Part shown: in pieces, positions 50,309 to 62,904 of the stretch
Layout of the letters: each line of letters opens with the position of its first letter
Numbering within the stretch: position 1 is the first letter of the stretch
Source of the DNA: Riptortus pedestris
Lineage: Eukaryota; Arthropoda; Insecta; Hemiptera; Alydidae
Assembly (NCBI GenBank): GCA_019009955.1
Contig: CM032228.1
Coordinates: forward strand, 227,892,001-227,956,000
Length of the DNA stretch: 64,000 nucleotides
Reading direction: 5' to 3'
The notes under the pieces: generated by a model
What the model was told of the DNA's origin: nothing
The model's input: the letters and a program-made list of their open reading frames with translations, nothing else
Databases searched by the model: none
Translations under genes and position numbers: made by a program

Positions 50309-51742
50309 CTGGAACAGTATTTTGAGGCACATTACCACATTTAATTAAAAAAACACAAGTTGTGTTCATTCAATAGTTGCATTATTCACCTTCAAACCAA
50401 TAATATGAAATTATTTTCTTTAAAAAGCAAATAATGAAAAAAAATCACATTGGCCACTCTAATTGCTGTCAGCTGAACTAATAATTGTCATGAAGTTGTA
50501 TTAACAACTGAGTTATACTGATCTGTAAAAATAATGGGAACATATCAGGTTCTCATGAGAAGTCATCAAGTGGAAAAACCTTGCAAAGTTCCCAACACTG
50601 TAACCCAGCTACAGAAAGTTAGATAAAATAAATGGACAAGTACAGACATTTCAAGTTTGAAAAAACAACTTGATACCACAGGGAGCATTCTATTCATATA
50701 ATTTCAGTGATCAACATCCAAGGCGAGATAAGATGAATGGTGCTGCATAAATTGTAAATAGAAAAATTTTAGACAGTATTCAACAAGTGCCAGTTAAATG
50801 TTTCATTGAACTTATTTATGGTTCTTAATTCAAATGAACATCTGAAGACAATGTTCAATTATAGTGACTTTAATTCTGTAATAGTTGGATTCATTTGGAA
50901 GACATCACAAATATGGAAGGATTATTTGTTCTGAATACATAAACAAGAGAGGTAAACTACTATTGTTAAATGGACAGAATAAATTTCTGATAACAAATAC
51001 CTTTTATGAAATTTCAAAAGAATGGCAGTTTTTATTTATTAAGGTCCACTTTTTGCTACTATGGCTAATTGGAATGGGTTATCTACAGGTTGTCACCTTT
51101 ATAAGGAAGGCATAAACTGAAGTATACAAAAAAAAATATTTCAAATAAAATTACGCTTAGTTATCAAGGAAGTTGCCAGTGACCATCAATAGTTGTAGAT
51201 AAATGATGAATATGTACACACAAATAGGGATGCTCATTAATAAGAAATTAAAGGAGTATTTCAGGAAAAACAAAAAGGTCTCGCCAAAATTCAGAAGAAT
51301 TCAAACAAGTGGCTGAAAATGGGGAATATTAAACCTCAAAGTATGTGAGATCTTAAAATACACCATAGGGGCTAAATTAATTAAACTCATTAAGTACTCT
51401 AAAACCAGACAAAATCAACGAAGAAAATGTTTGAATGTGAGATATTGATGGAGAAATTTAGCCTTGCAAGTAAAAAAAGATAAAGTAAAATTTAAGAAAA
51501 CATTATGTTAACAAGATATCAGCAGGCATCATATAATACTCAAGCTGGTATCAGGCACCCCCCCCCCACTTCCCTTTTCAAGAAATGGGCGGGGGGGGGG
51601 GGTAATGGATGATAAAGAAAATAAGAAAGGATTCACATTATTAACTCTTGTTATAATTTTACATACATAATTAAATACTTTCTAACATAATACATATAAC
51701 AATGCTTTGAATTTGAGCCACCCAGCAGGGTTTCTCCACTTT

Positions 51743-51976
51743 TTTTAGTAGATTTCCCTTAAGGGAAGTCATCCATTGAGGTACTCGTGATGTGATTTTT
51801 GAAAAATTTCCTCAAAAGTCCTCTCTACTAATGTCAAATTAACAATAAGCTGTTTTATTTTGAAGCCAAAATACCAAATATTGTTCCCATTGAACTTTTA
51901 CGTTTTTAGATAAATGCGAATACATGATGCACACATAGGAAATCTGCTTAATTGAGGCAGCCCCTGCGTGACAGAC
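51743..51976 (-). repeat. short HINE-like copy in left arm
   Basis: TTTTAGTAGATTTCCC... to CAGCCCCTGCGTGACAGAC, 234 bp, internally deleted. Its counterpart in the right arm is at 59653-59899, so it predates the inverted duplication. Confidence 0.8.
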
Positions 51977-52464
51977 TTTTCATATATACAAAGGATGTTC
52001 ATGCTAAAGCACCTTTAATATAGTAGTGTAAAGATGTTATTTATACAAACAACATTTATTTGATATAAATGGATAATGACCCAAAATCGTCTTCTAAATA
52101 AAAATTAATTTTCTCATGGGATTATGGAAAGTAGTAGTTACTCATCATAATCAGTTTGGTGAATTTTTGAGATTTTCTGAGAAATTTTATCAATATGCTT
52201 TCCTTAGTAAAACAAGTTAACTTAATCTATTGCACCTAGAAGAAAATAATAATGGTAATTTCTATAAGGTAGGTAACCTGTAGAAAACCGCCCCATTTAG
52301 CATTTGTTGCAAAAAAGTGGACGTTAATAAAAATAAACAAAATTTTTAAATAAAAATACAACTCCAAAAGAAAAAATATTCAACCACCTAAATGTTGATA
52401 GTAATAATTAATTTGAATTGTCACACGTAAAAAATAGCAAAAAGATACTTGTTTGAATTTATTG

Positions 52465-52745
52465 ACAGGGCTGGTGAGAGGGTCCCACTCACGGGCGCGG
52501 TCCCACTACTGCTATCCACGGAGACTTTTGGCTGCTGGGTTTCCCCCCTGGCCCGGTACGCCTCTCCTTAGCTAACCTGGTGAAGCCAAGCTCCCTCGGC
52601 CACACCATGTTGATGGTCAGCTTAGTGCGGACGCCTGGTCGACGCAGGAACACCTCTCTCCAGTTGCTCCCCATCTCAATCCATCCTAAGTACCCGACCT
52701 CCAAGTAGCTGGATTACAGGAGGCTGCCAAACCTCCCAGTCGAGC
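52465..52745 (-). repeat. GC-rich conserved module, copy 1
   Basis: About 280 bp of distinctly GC-rich DNA ending in CCTGTCAATAAAT on the minus strand. It holds a 71-codon open frame (52704-52489) that starts at TTG, not ATG (EVGYLGWIEMGSNWREVFLR...). No domain recognised. Nearly identical to copies at 58885 and 63200. It could be the 3' end of a retrotransposon or a noncoding module. Confidence 0.8.
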
Positions 52746-53791
52746 TTACAACATTTCCCTTGGATTCATAACTATACATTTATTGAATGTATAAAATTTT
52801 GTTTTCTGCCCGACGTATGTTACTAACATAAATTATAATTACTGGGTAATATTTTAAGTGGATATTTAAAACATTGAAAGATATTTACGAAGTTACTCAA
52901 ACTCTCGGAGGTTTACGTAGTATAGCAACCAAGAACTTCTACAGTCCGCTAATAGATAGCGCTGCACGTAATCATTAAAGGTTTGGCTGCACCTTTCTCC
53001 CGTTGAATGGAGAATTTCTTTGGGAATTACACAAACTTTTTGGGTTGATCATAACAAACAGATCTCACGATGGTGATTTAACCTTTTTCAAGAGTATCTG
53101 TTAAAATGACACGTTGCTAATGGTGGGATTTCCTTAAATTGCATGCCATTATAAATTGGGGAAGACCTTCTATAAGGCCTGATATTTTGAAATATTTTAG
53201 GGATTATTCTAACGGATATAAATTTCCCTCAGAAACTAAATTGTGTCGTCTTGTTAGGTCATTATCACCTTTAAAGTAGACCAAGAAAAAGACATGATGG
53301 GTGATAAATGCCTTGTTCAATTTTTTATTTGTTTTTATCCGAGACCCGGTTTTCCAGTTAATTCCTTTGGTGAAAGGACTTTGCTGAAACCTTTTTAAAG
53401 GAGCCTTTCAATTATTTGAAAGTAAAAATTAATATAAGGATATCTTAAGATAGTACTTTAAACACCCGCTAGAATGCTCTGTCTGCTATAACCTGAAGGC
53501 TGGACTCATTTCTCTAAATCCATGTTCTATTATTTTCATTTCATAAAAGCAGTTATGACGGTATATTTTTAAGCTTTTATTTGTACGTAAGAATAATTTC
53601 AATTAAATTCTCCATTCTCACCGGTCGAATAATCATTTCCTTTTTTAGGTGTCTTCCTAAATGTGACACTACTTTTTATAAGAAGTTATTTCAAACATAG
53701 GCATCATAATTTTAAGTGACTAAGAATTTCAAATATTCTTAGAATTATTATGAAAGTTTAAAATAAATTATAGGGATTAAAGACTAGAAAA

Positions 53792-54576
53792 GTCCGTCAC
53801 GCAGGGGCTGCGTAAACTAAGCAGATTTCCCATGTTAAGTTTTACAATAGAGAATTCGGCATACTGGTAACACAACACCACCGTGATTAAATTCAAATGA
53901 TAATGAGAAATCTTTCAGTTAATTAAAATTAATTCCCAACTGAAACGGCTTCTGAATTGTAAGAATAATTTATATTTTAATAACTCAAATTTTAGTAGTC
54001 CAAGAACTAAAGAAGGAGGGGGCGCATGAACAGAACGTATTTGCATAAATCTCACAAAGTAACAAAGGTAAGGTGAGGTTAGAAGAAGCTTCCACCTGAG
54101 CCGAGGTGTTACGAAAACGGCCGAACTATACCCGACAACGTGTCCCACAGACTTCATAAAAATGCAAATATCTCGGTTAATATTCAAGATACAGAATAAA
54201 TGTATATAACAATATTTATAGTAAATTTAATTTGCAATAAGTGTGGTTCTATACAATGTTTCGATCCGATGCATAATAACGGAGATATATCGAATTTTCG
54301 AAAATCCCCCCTCCCTCTGGTCCGATTTCAGCCATTAACGAACTTGATCTGTCTTTTTACATAAAACGGTTAAATATCGAGTTTCGTAACGATCAAACAA
54401 AAATTGCGGCCGCTAGAGCGTTAACTGCCACACACACATATACATAAAATTTTGAACGGACCTCATTTTCGTCATCTCCTGGGTAGGGATCGATGGACAT
54501 TTGAAGAAATTTTCCGAAAATCGCGTCATGAGTACGACCTCAATAGCTGATTTCTCTTAAGGGAAATCTGCTAAAA
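53792..54576 (+). mobile_element. HINE-like element, intact copy
   Basis: GTCCGTCACGCAGGGGCTGC start after AAAA; CTGCTAAAA end. The internal microsatellite is CA-rich and short here. Confidence 0.88.
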
Positions 54577-56189
54577 TACAATGTAGTATATTGTTGTAGT
54601 AAAAATCAGTGCTAAGAGCTATTGAAAGCCGAAGGAAAACTTAAGAAAGGATGTAATGTCCAAAACATGATGTCATAATGTATTTCCGGTCCAGAAAACA
54701 GGATACAAATTAAATTTAGTATATATTGCTATTGAATTGGAAGCTAACATTTGTTTTCTTTTCAATGCTCAAAGTTGATGGTCGGAAAAAAACATGGATC
54801 CCTGCGAAATATAAAGATTGGATTGACATGAGCACTAAATAATCCATTTATATTAATTGCTTACCAAGTAATTTCTTTCCCGTGAAGTGGTGAGTGGATC
54901 TAATTATGTTTAAATTTTCCAGTAAACACACTTTTAGCGCCGATAGAATTCCAAGTAGTCCAGTTAGTATCACTTCAGAACGGTTTTTCGGAAACTATAC
55001 AAAGCTCCATCATCAAAAATGAAACTCCCGCCAAGATTATTTCCTCAAAGTAAAACCTTTCCTTGAGTAACCTCCCTTATTACTGAAGCTAAAAATCTGA
55101 TAAGATAAAGTGGGGATTTATTGAAAGCAATTCCCTTAATATTTGAGTTACGAGGAAATGTATCAAACAACAATAGTAGAGCATCAACATTACAATAGAA
55201 CAAGATTGGTTCTTTAATATTTTTCTCTTCAACTCAATAACTGAAATATTTTCAAATTTCGAGCCCCTCCCCTCTAAAACCCCTATTCCTTGCTCGATTG
55301 CAGCAATTAAGGGATATGACCTTTAGTGTTTAATGAAATTCTTATATATCGAGTATAGTATAGACAAAATAAACATTTTAAAGTCCAAAACGCCTTAATT
55401 GGCACCGTCACAAACTTATTTGCATGTATCTCACGTAGTAATTCTGGATTTTTGTTTTAAATTCATTTTTTTCACAGCAAAATAGCAAACAAAAGCTTAA
55501 ATAATTAAAAATGTTATCTAAAAGAGACCCTTACTTGCAGCGATATACTGTGCATTAGAAAATGCAATCAAATTCTGGTAATTAAAAAATCTTCTAAAAG
55601 GAGAGGTAAGAAGGAGTTAATTTTAAATTCAAATAAACTCATTACAGTTTGCAAACCCCATTTACTTATAGAAATAACTCATAGCTAAAAATTAATTCCA
55701 AGGTGCGATTTAAAAAATGATCGGACTAGCAAGATTAGACCAGGTTACAGCAGATAGTGCTAACTGGCAAGTGTTTGAAGTAGTACTATTAAACTTTGTT
55801 ATGGAACTCTGGTGTATTGCTAGTAACTGTGAATAATATTTTCATGTGAGAATAACTAAACGCTTAAGAGCAGCAGAAACTCAATTATTTTTTTTTTTTC
55901 ACATTGCCTTAAACATACACGTGCGCGCATGTATGTATGTGTATTTGTATGTCACTTGTAGTCGAGGTACTAGATAAATGGTTCAAAGAAAGATATATAG
56001 AAGTAAATAGGAACTCACAACGTAAGTTTTAGGAGAGCAAACTTCTATTCGGAAGAAAACGTAGTCCCAAGAACTAATAGACTTCGGGCTAAGTGCTGCC
56101 AACAGGAAGTGGGGATAAACAAATTTCCTGCCAGCTATGGTAGTGTTGTCAAAGTATGTATAAAAAGCAAGTTGGTGTCAGCTGTGTTC

Positions 56190-56560
56190 CATTAATGGAA
56201 ATCGGCCATTGAAATTGTACTCATTCATACGGTTTTCGAAACATTTCTTCAAATGTTCACCTATCGTTACTAGGAGTTCAAGCGGACCCAAGATATACAT
56301 TCTTTGTAAAGCTGAAGATCAAGAAATTGGACCAGTGGGATCGAAAATTCAAAATATTTTCATATTATGAGATTCGTGGGAAAAGTGTAGTCTTCTTACC
56401 AATTTAATTTCCTATATATGTTGTTCTATGCATTTTTTAGTATTCAGTCTTCTCTAATCTCTTATTATTAATAAGCTGAAAGTTCTATTCCAAGCTTAAA
56501 TATCAAATACATATTACTTTTCAGTCCACTTTTACACATGATATAGTCAAATAATTCTAT
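56190..56560 (-). repeat. diverged HINE-like copy
   Basis: AATGGAAATCGGCCATTGAA, TTCTTCAAATGTTCACCTAT and GACCAGTGGGATCG blocks in element order. Ends not preserved. Confidence 0.55.
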
Positions 56561-57179
56561 ACTCGATATATGATACACTAAAAACAGTATATTTGAGTGT
56601 ACATTAATTCAATATTTCCTCTCCTTTAAGAATATTTTTTGACTTGCGTTTCTTTACCAGAATTTGATTTAATTTTATACTATGCACACAATAATTATAC
56701 TGCAATGGGTTATTTGTATATTGGGTTGGAGGTCCCAACAATTTGTTAACAAATGTATCTCCAGTCTTCATGTTTTTGAATTATTTATTTTGAACATTTA
56801 TGTATTCTGAAATTACTTAACTCTTTAGTTAAAAATATTTTTTCGGGAGGAGTGGTGCAGCATGCAAAGAATTTTAAAATTAATAAATACTTGTAAATCT
56901 GAAGATGAAATGAAATTATAAAAATCTGTTCAGTCAACTTCAGAAATAAAGTAATTGTGACCAACCTATTCAATAGATACTATATTTGGTTTATATTCAA
57001 ATTGTCTTGAGTCCGGAAATACATTATTACATCCTGTTTTGAGCTTTTATATCCTTTCTAGAGTTGTTAAGCCTTCTTTCAACAACTCACATTTAAACTT
57101 ACTATTATTACGAGTTTTCTCATAGAAACAATATGCCTTTCATTGATTACATTGTCATTTGGAAGTCTTTTAATCTTTG

Positions 57180-57650
57180 TAATTTAGTTTGAACATTCAT
57201 AATGTTCTGATTAACTCCTTTATTTGAAATTCATAGTTCCTTAAAATGATTAAATCTGTGTGAAATAACTGTTCCTGTTCTCCATTCCACTTCTCGGAAG
57301 GCACCTGAAAAAGATTGCCAAAATAGATAGAAAAGGGGTGGGTGAGGAAGTACAAAAAATAATATGATGTAGAAATAAAATATCATGTAAAGAATTCGAA
57401 CTGATTTAAATGGATTTAGAGAAATGAGTCCAGCCTCCAGGTTATAGCAGATGGAGCAATCTAGCGAGTGTTTGAAGGACTAACTTGAAATATTTTTATA
57501 TTAATTGATTACGTGCAGCGCTATCTATTAGCGGACTGTAGACGTTTTCGGTTGCTATACTACGTAAACCTCCGAGAGTTTGAGTAACTTCGTAAATATC
57601 TTTCAATGTTTTAAATATCCACTTAAAATATTACCCAGTATATAATACAA
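57180..57650 (+). repeat. direct partial copy of right-arm inner end
   Basis: Matches 57830-58130 and 58655-58800 (AAAATGATTAAATCTGTGTG, GAGAAATGAGTCCAGCC, AGCGCTATCTATTAGCGG) in the same orientation but lacks the stretch between them. Confidence 0.8.
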
Positions 57651-58884
57651 TCCTTCTCTCTTCAATAAAAGAGAATCAACACAACAAAGACTCTTAAAAA
57701 AGGATAAATCACCATCTTTAGATCTGCTTGCTATGACACAAAAAAGGTTTATGTTATTCCAAAGAAATCATGATTTATTTCATGGAGCAATTCAATGTGT
57801 GAAAAGTGCCGCCAAACCTCTATATTCTATCTAGATTGAACTTTCATAATATTCTGAGATACTCCTTTATTTGATATAGTTTCTTAAAATGATTAAATCT
57901 GTGTGAAATAACTGTTTTCCATTCCATTTCTCCTGGCTAAATGGAAAAGGTAGCCAAAATAGAAAGAAATGGGGCGGGTGTGGAAGTATAAAAAAAAAAT
58001 AGGATGTAGAAATATAATATCATGTAAAGAATTCCAACGGATTTAGAGAAATGAGTCCAGCCTTCAGGTTATTGCAGATGGAGCAATCTAGCGAGTGTTT
58101 GAAGGACTAACTTGAAATATTTTTATATTAATTCTAGCTTTAAAACGATTGACAAGCTCCTTTAAAAAGGTTCCAACTAAGGAACTTCACCAAAAGAATT
58201 ATCTGGAAAACTGAGTCTCAGATAAAAAAAAGAAAAGAAGAAATTCAACAAACCATTTATCACCCGTCGTAATTCTTTTTGTTGGTCTGCTTTAAAGGTG
58301 ATTATGACCTAACAGGATGGAAAGAATTAAGTCACTCCGGAAATTTATATCCCTTAGAATAATTGCTAAAATATTTCAAAATGCCAGAACTTTTACAGAA
58401 GGTCTTCCTCAATTTATAATGGAATGTCTTTTAAGGGAATCACAACATTGGTAATGTGACATTGTTAACAAAGACTCTTAAAAAAAAGGTTAAATCATCA
58501 TTAGGAGCTTTTCTCGCTATGATAAACTAAGAAGGTTTATGTTATTCCAAATAAAACATGATTTATTGCATGGAGCAATGTTATGATCAACCCAAAAAGT
58601 TTGTGTAATTCCCAAAGAAATTCTCCATTCAACGGGAGAAAGGTGCAGCCAAACCTTTAATGATTACATGCAGCGCTATCTATTAGCGGGCTGTAGAAGT
58701 TCTAGGTTGCTATACTACGTAAACCTCCGAGAGTTTGAGTAACTTCGTAAATATCTTTCAATGTTTTAAATATCCACTTAAAATATTACCCAGTAATTAT
58801 AATTTATGTTAGTAACATACGTCGGACAGAAAACAAAATTTTATACAGTCAATAAGTGTATAGTTATGAATCCAAGGGAAATGC

Positions 58885-59175
58885 TGTAAGCTCGACTGGG
58901 AGGTTTGGCAGCCTCCTGTAATCCAGCTACTTGGAGGTCGGGTACTTAGGATGGATTGAGATGGGGAGCAACTGGAGAGAGGTGTTCCTGCGTCGACCAG
59001 GCGTCCGCACTAAGCTGACCATCAACATGGTGTGGCCGAGGGAGCTTGGCTTCACCAGGTTAGCTAAGGAGTGGCGTACCGGGCCAGGGGGGAAACCCAG
59101 CAGCCAAAAGTCTCCGTGGATAGCAGTAGTGGGACCGCGCCCGTGAGTGGGACCCTCTCACCAGCCCTGTCAATA
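58885..59175 (+). repeat. GC-rich conserved module, copy 2
   Basis: Same module as 52465-52745, with one amino-acid change in the open frame (LAKEWRTG against LAKERRTG). Ends CCTGTCAATAAATTC. Confidence 0.8.
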
Positions 59176-59652
59176 AATTCAAACAAGTATCTTTTTGCTA
59201 TTTTTTACTTTGATTGCCAATTTTTTATGTGTTGATAATTCAAATTATTACTACCAACATTTCGATGGGTGAATATTTTCTTTTGGAGTTGTATCTTTAT
59301 TTAAAAATTTTGTTTATTTTTATTAACGTCCACTTTTTTGCAACAAATGCTAAATGGGAAGGGTTATCTACAGGTTACCTCTTTTCGTCTAGGTGTAATA
59401 GATTAAGTTTACTTCTTTTACTAAGGAAAGAATATTGGTAAAATTTCTCAGAAAATCTCAAAAATTCACCAAACTGATTATGATGAGTAACTACTACTTT
59501 CCATAATCCCATGAGAAAATTAATTTTTATTTAGAACGATGATTTTGGGTCATTATCCATTTATATCAAATAAATGTTGTTTATATAAATAACATCTTTA
59601 CAATACTATATTAAAGGTGCTTTAGCATGAACATCCTTTGTATATATTAAAA

Positions 59653-59899
59653 ATCTGTCACGCAGGGGCTGCCTTAATTAAGCAGATTTCCTATGTGTGC
59701 ATCATGTATTTGCATTTATCTAAAAACGTAAAAGTTCAATGAGAACAATATTTGGTATTTAGGCTTCAAATACTGAGTTTCATAATAAAACAGCTTATTG
59801 TTAATTTGACATTAGTAGAGCGGACTTTTGAGGAAATTTTTCGAAAATCACGTGAGTATGACCTCGCAGCTGACTTCCCTTAAGGGAAATCTACTAAAA
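59653..59899 (+). repeat. short HINE-like copy in right arm
   Basis: Counterpart of 51743-51976. Its terminal CTACTAAAA abuts the A-run into which the next element inserted. Confidence 0.8.
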
Positions 59900-59902
59900 A
59901 AA

Positions 59903-60854
59903 GTCCGTCACGCAGGGGCTGCGTAAACTAAGCAGATTTCCCTCGTGAAGTTTAGTAATAGATAAATATACATACTGCTAACACAACACCGTGAATAAAT
60001 ACAAACGGAAATAAGAAATGTTTCATCCAATTTCAATAACCTGCCGACAGGAAGCGTTAGGTTAGAAATGTAAACAAACGGGTCCCGCCTCACACCGGAA
60101 AGAAAAACAATTACTGAAATATATCAGAATATAACACATTAATTTTATTGAGAACTATTTGCTATATCTAGTTCGTTAATTAATAATGAGTCAGAATAAT
60201 TGTTATCTCAATCAATAAAATTTTAGTAGTCCAAAACTTTAAGATGGGGGGGGAGTCACCAGTGCATATTTGCATGTATCTCGTATAATAAAGGTCTCTT
60301 GAATACAATTTTTGGTATTTAAACTTCCAATAATGTGATTTATTATGTATCAGAGTATTGTTTACGTAACATGTGTAGAAGTGGCGGTTTGGTGAAAACT
60401 GAAAAATGCAAATATCTCGGTTAATATTCAAGATAGAGAATAAATGTATATAACAATATTTATAGTAAATTTAATTTGTAATAAGATTGATTCTGTATAA
60501 TTTTTCGATCCGACGTATAGTAACGGAGATATTTCGAATTTTCGAAAATCCTCCCCTCTAAACCCCCCCCCCTCCCACTGGTCCGATTTCAGCCGTTAAC
60601 GAACTTGATCTTTCTTTTTACATAAAACGCTTAAATATGAAGTTTGGTAAGGATTAAACAAAAATTGCGACCGCTAGAGCGGTAACAGACAAATATATAT
60701 ATATATATAGATAGATAGATATATACAGTTTTGAACGGTCCTCATTTTCGTCATCTACTAGGTAGGATCGATGGACATTTGAAGAAAAATGTCGAAAATT
60801 CCGTCATGAGTACAACCTCAATAGCTGATTTCCCTTAAGGGAAATCTGCTAAAA
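59903..60854 (+). mobile_element. HINE-like element with known empty site
   Basis: GTCCGTCACGCAGGGGCTGC to CTGCTAAAA, 952 bp, perfect palindrome, internal TA/GATA repeat (about 60696-60725). The left arm at 51735-51747 is the empty site: seven A/T bases, no duplication. Confidence 0.93.
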
Positions 60855-61121
60855 GTGGAGAAACCCTGCTGGATGGCTCAAATTCAAAGCATTGTTATAT
60901 GTATTATGTTAGAAAGTATTTAATTATGTATTTAAAATTATAACAAGAGTTAATAATGTGAATCCTTTCTTATTTTCTTAATCATCAATTACTCCCCCCC
61001 CCCCCCCCCCATTTCTTGTTAGGAAAGTGGGGGGGGGGGGCTGCCTGATACGAGCTTGTGTATTATATGATGCCTGCTGATATCTTGTTAACATAATTTT
61101 TTCTTAAATTTTACTTTATCT

Positions 61122-61247
61122 TTTTAGCAGATTTCCCTTAAGGGAAATCAGCTATTGAGGTCATACTCATGATGGAATTTTCGAAATTTTTCTTCAAATG
61201 TCCATCGATCCTACCTAGTAGATGATGAAAATGAGGTCCGTTCAAAA

Positions 61248-61313
<66 letters not shown>

Positions 61314-62011
61314 CTGTTACCGCTCTAGCGGTCGCAATTTTTGTTTAATCGTTACGAAACTCGATATTTAACCGTTTTGTGTAAAAAGTCAGATCAAGTT
61401 CGTGAATGGCTGAAATCGGACCAGAGGGAGGGGGGGATTTTCGAATATTCCAAATATCTCCGTTGTACAATAAATATTGTTATTTGCGTTTCTTCTCTAT
61501 CTTGAATATTAACCGAGATATTTGCATTTTTCAGTTTTCAGCAAACCGCCACTTCTACTCATGTTACGTAAACAATACTCTGCTACATAATAAATCACGT
61601 TATTGGAAGTTTAAATACCAAAAATTGTATTCAAGAGACCTTTATTATACGAGAGACCCCCCCCCCATCTTAAAGTTTTGGACTACTAAAATTTTATTGA
61701 TTGAGATAACAATTATTCTGACTCATTATGAATTACAGTACTAGATATAGTAAATACTAGTTCTCAATAAAATAATGTGTTATATTCTGATATATTTCAG
61801 TAATTGTTTTTCTTTCCGGTGTGAGGCGGGACCCGTTTGTTTACATTTCTAACCTAACGCTTCCTGTCGGCAGGTTATTGAAATTGGATGAAACATTTCT
61901 TATTTCCGTTTGTATTTATTCACGGTGTTGTGTTAGCAGTATGTATATTTATCTATTACTAAACTTCACGAGGGAAATCTGCTTAGTTTACGCAGCCCCT
62001 GCGTGACGGAC
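61122..62011 (-). mobile_element. HINE-like element with known empty site
   Basis: TTTTAGCAGATTTCCC to CCTGCGTGACGGAC, 890 bp, TA microsatellite 61253-61308. The empty site in the left arm (near 51476-51482, a run of seven A) shows insertion without duplication. Confidence 0.93.
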
Positions 62012-62904
62012 TTTTTTACTTGCAAAGCTAAATTTCCCCATCAATATCTCACACTCAAACATTTTCTTCGTTGCTTTTGTCTGGTTTTAGAGTACTTAAT
62101 GAGTTTAATTAATTTAGCCCCTATGGTGTATTTTAAGATCTCACATACTTTGAGGTTTAATATTCCCTATTTTCAGCCACTTGTTTGAATTCTTGCGAGA
62201 CCTTTTTGTGTTTCCTGAAATACTCCTTTAATTTCTTATTAATGAGCATCCCTATTTGTGTGTACATATTCATCATTTATCTACAACTATTGATGGTCAC
62301 TGGCAACTTCCTTGATAACTAAGCATAATTTTATTTGAAATATTTTTGTTTTGTATACTTCGGTTTATGCCTTCCTTATAAAGGTGGCAGACAACCTGTA
62401 GATAACCCATCCCAATTAGCCATTTTAGCAAAAAGTGGACCTTAATAAATAAAAAACTGCCATCCTTTTGAAATTTCATAAAAGGTATTTGTTATCAGAA
62501 ATTTATTCTGTCCATTTAACAATAGTAGTTTACCTAATGTAAAATGTGGAGAATAAATGTCTCTACTTGTCCATTTATTTTATCTAGCTTTCTGTAGCTG
62601 GGTTACAGTGTTGGGAACTTTGCAAGGTTTTTCCACTTGATGACTTCTCATGAGAACCTGATATGTTCCCATTATTTTTACAGATCAGTATAACTCAGTT
62701 GTTAATACAACCTCATGACAATTATTAGTTCAGCTGACAGCAATAGAGTGGCCAATGTTTTTTTTTTCATTATTTGCTTTTTAAAGAAAATAATTTCATA
62801 TTAATTAATAATTTTATATTATTGGTTTGAAGGTGAATAATGCAACTATTGAATGAGCACAACTTGTGTTTTTTAATTAAATGTGGTAATGTGCCTCAAA
62901 ATAC

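Larger units (their letters stand above)
50309..53525 (+). repeat. large inverted repeat, left arm
   Basis: Reverse complement of 58036-62912, checked in blocks: 50309-50640 with 62570-62912; 50950-51480 with 62018-62530; 51470-51740 with 60855-61121; 51743-52460 with 59180-59899; 52465-52745 with 58885-59175; 52745-53525 with 58036-58885. The left arm has about 300 bp (50640-50950) not seen in the right. It includes a SINE fragment (51029-51112), C/G runs and the GC-rich module. Confidence 0.85.
53526..58035. other. spacer between inverted-repeat arms
   Basis: 4.5 kb. It contains an intact HINE-like element (53792-54576), old HINE-like fragments near 55150-55480 and 56190-56560, and a partial direct copy (57180-57650) of the inner end of the right arm. 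No gene seen. Confidence 0.55.

Noticed and set aside
51552..51603. C-run followed by G-run as a G-quadruplex regulatory site
   Set aside because: Homopolymer runs also appear at several other points of this repeat family and vary in length between arms; no regulatory context.
52489..52704. 71-aa conserved protein (also 58931-59146 and 63245-63460)
   Set aside because: The frame begins at TTG, has no domain I recognise and is part of a repeated DNA module. Listed as a repeat, not as a gene.
61406..61744. 112-codon open frame, and similar ones at 7843-8130, 53915-54187, 60180-60431
   Set aside because: All lie within copies of the noncoding HINE-like repeat and differ by frameshifts between copies.
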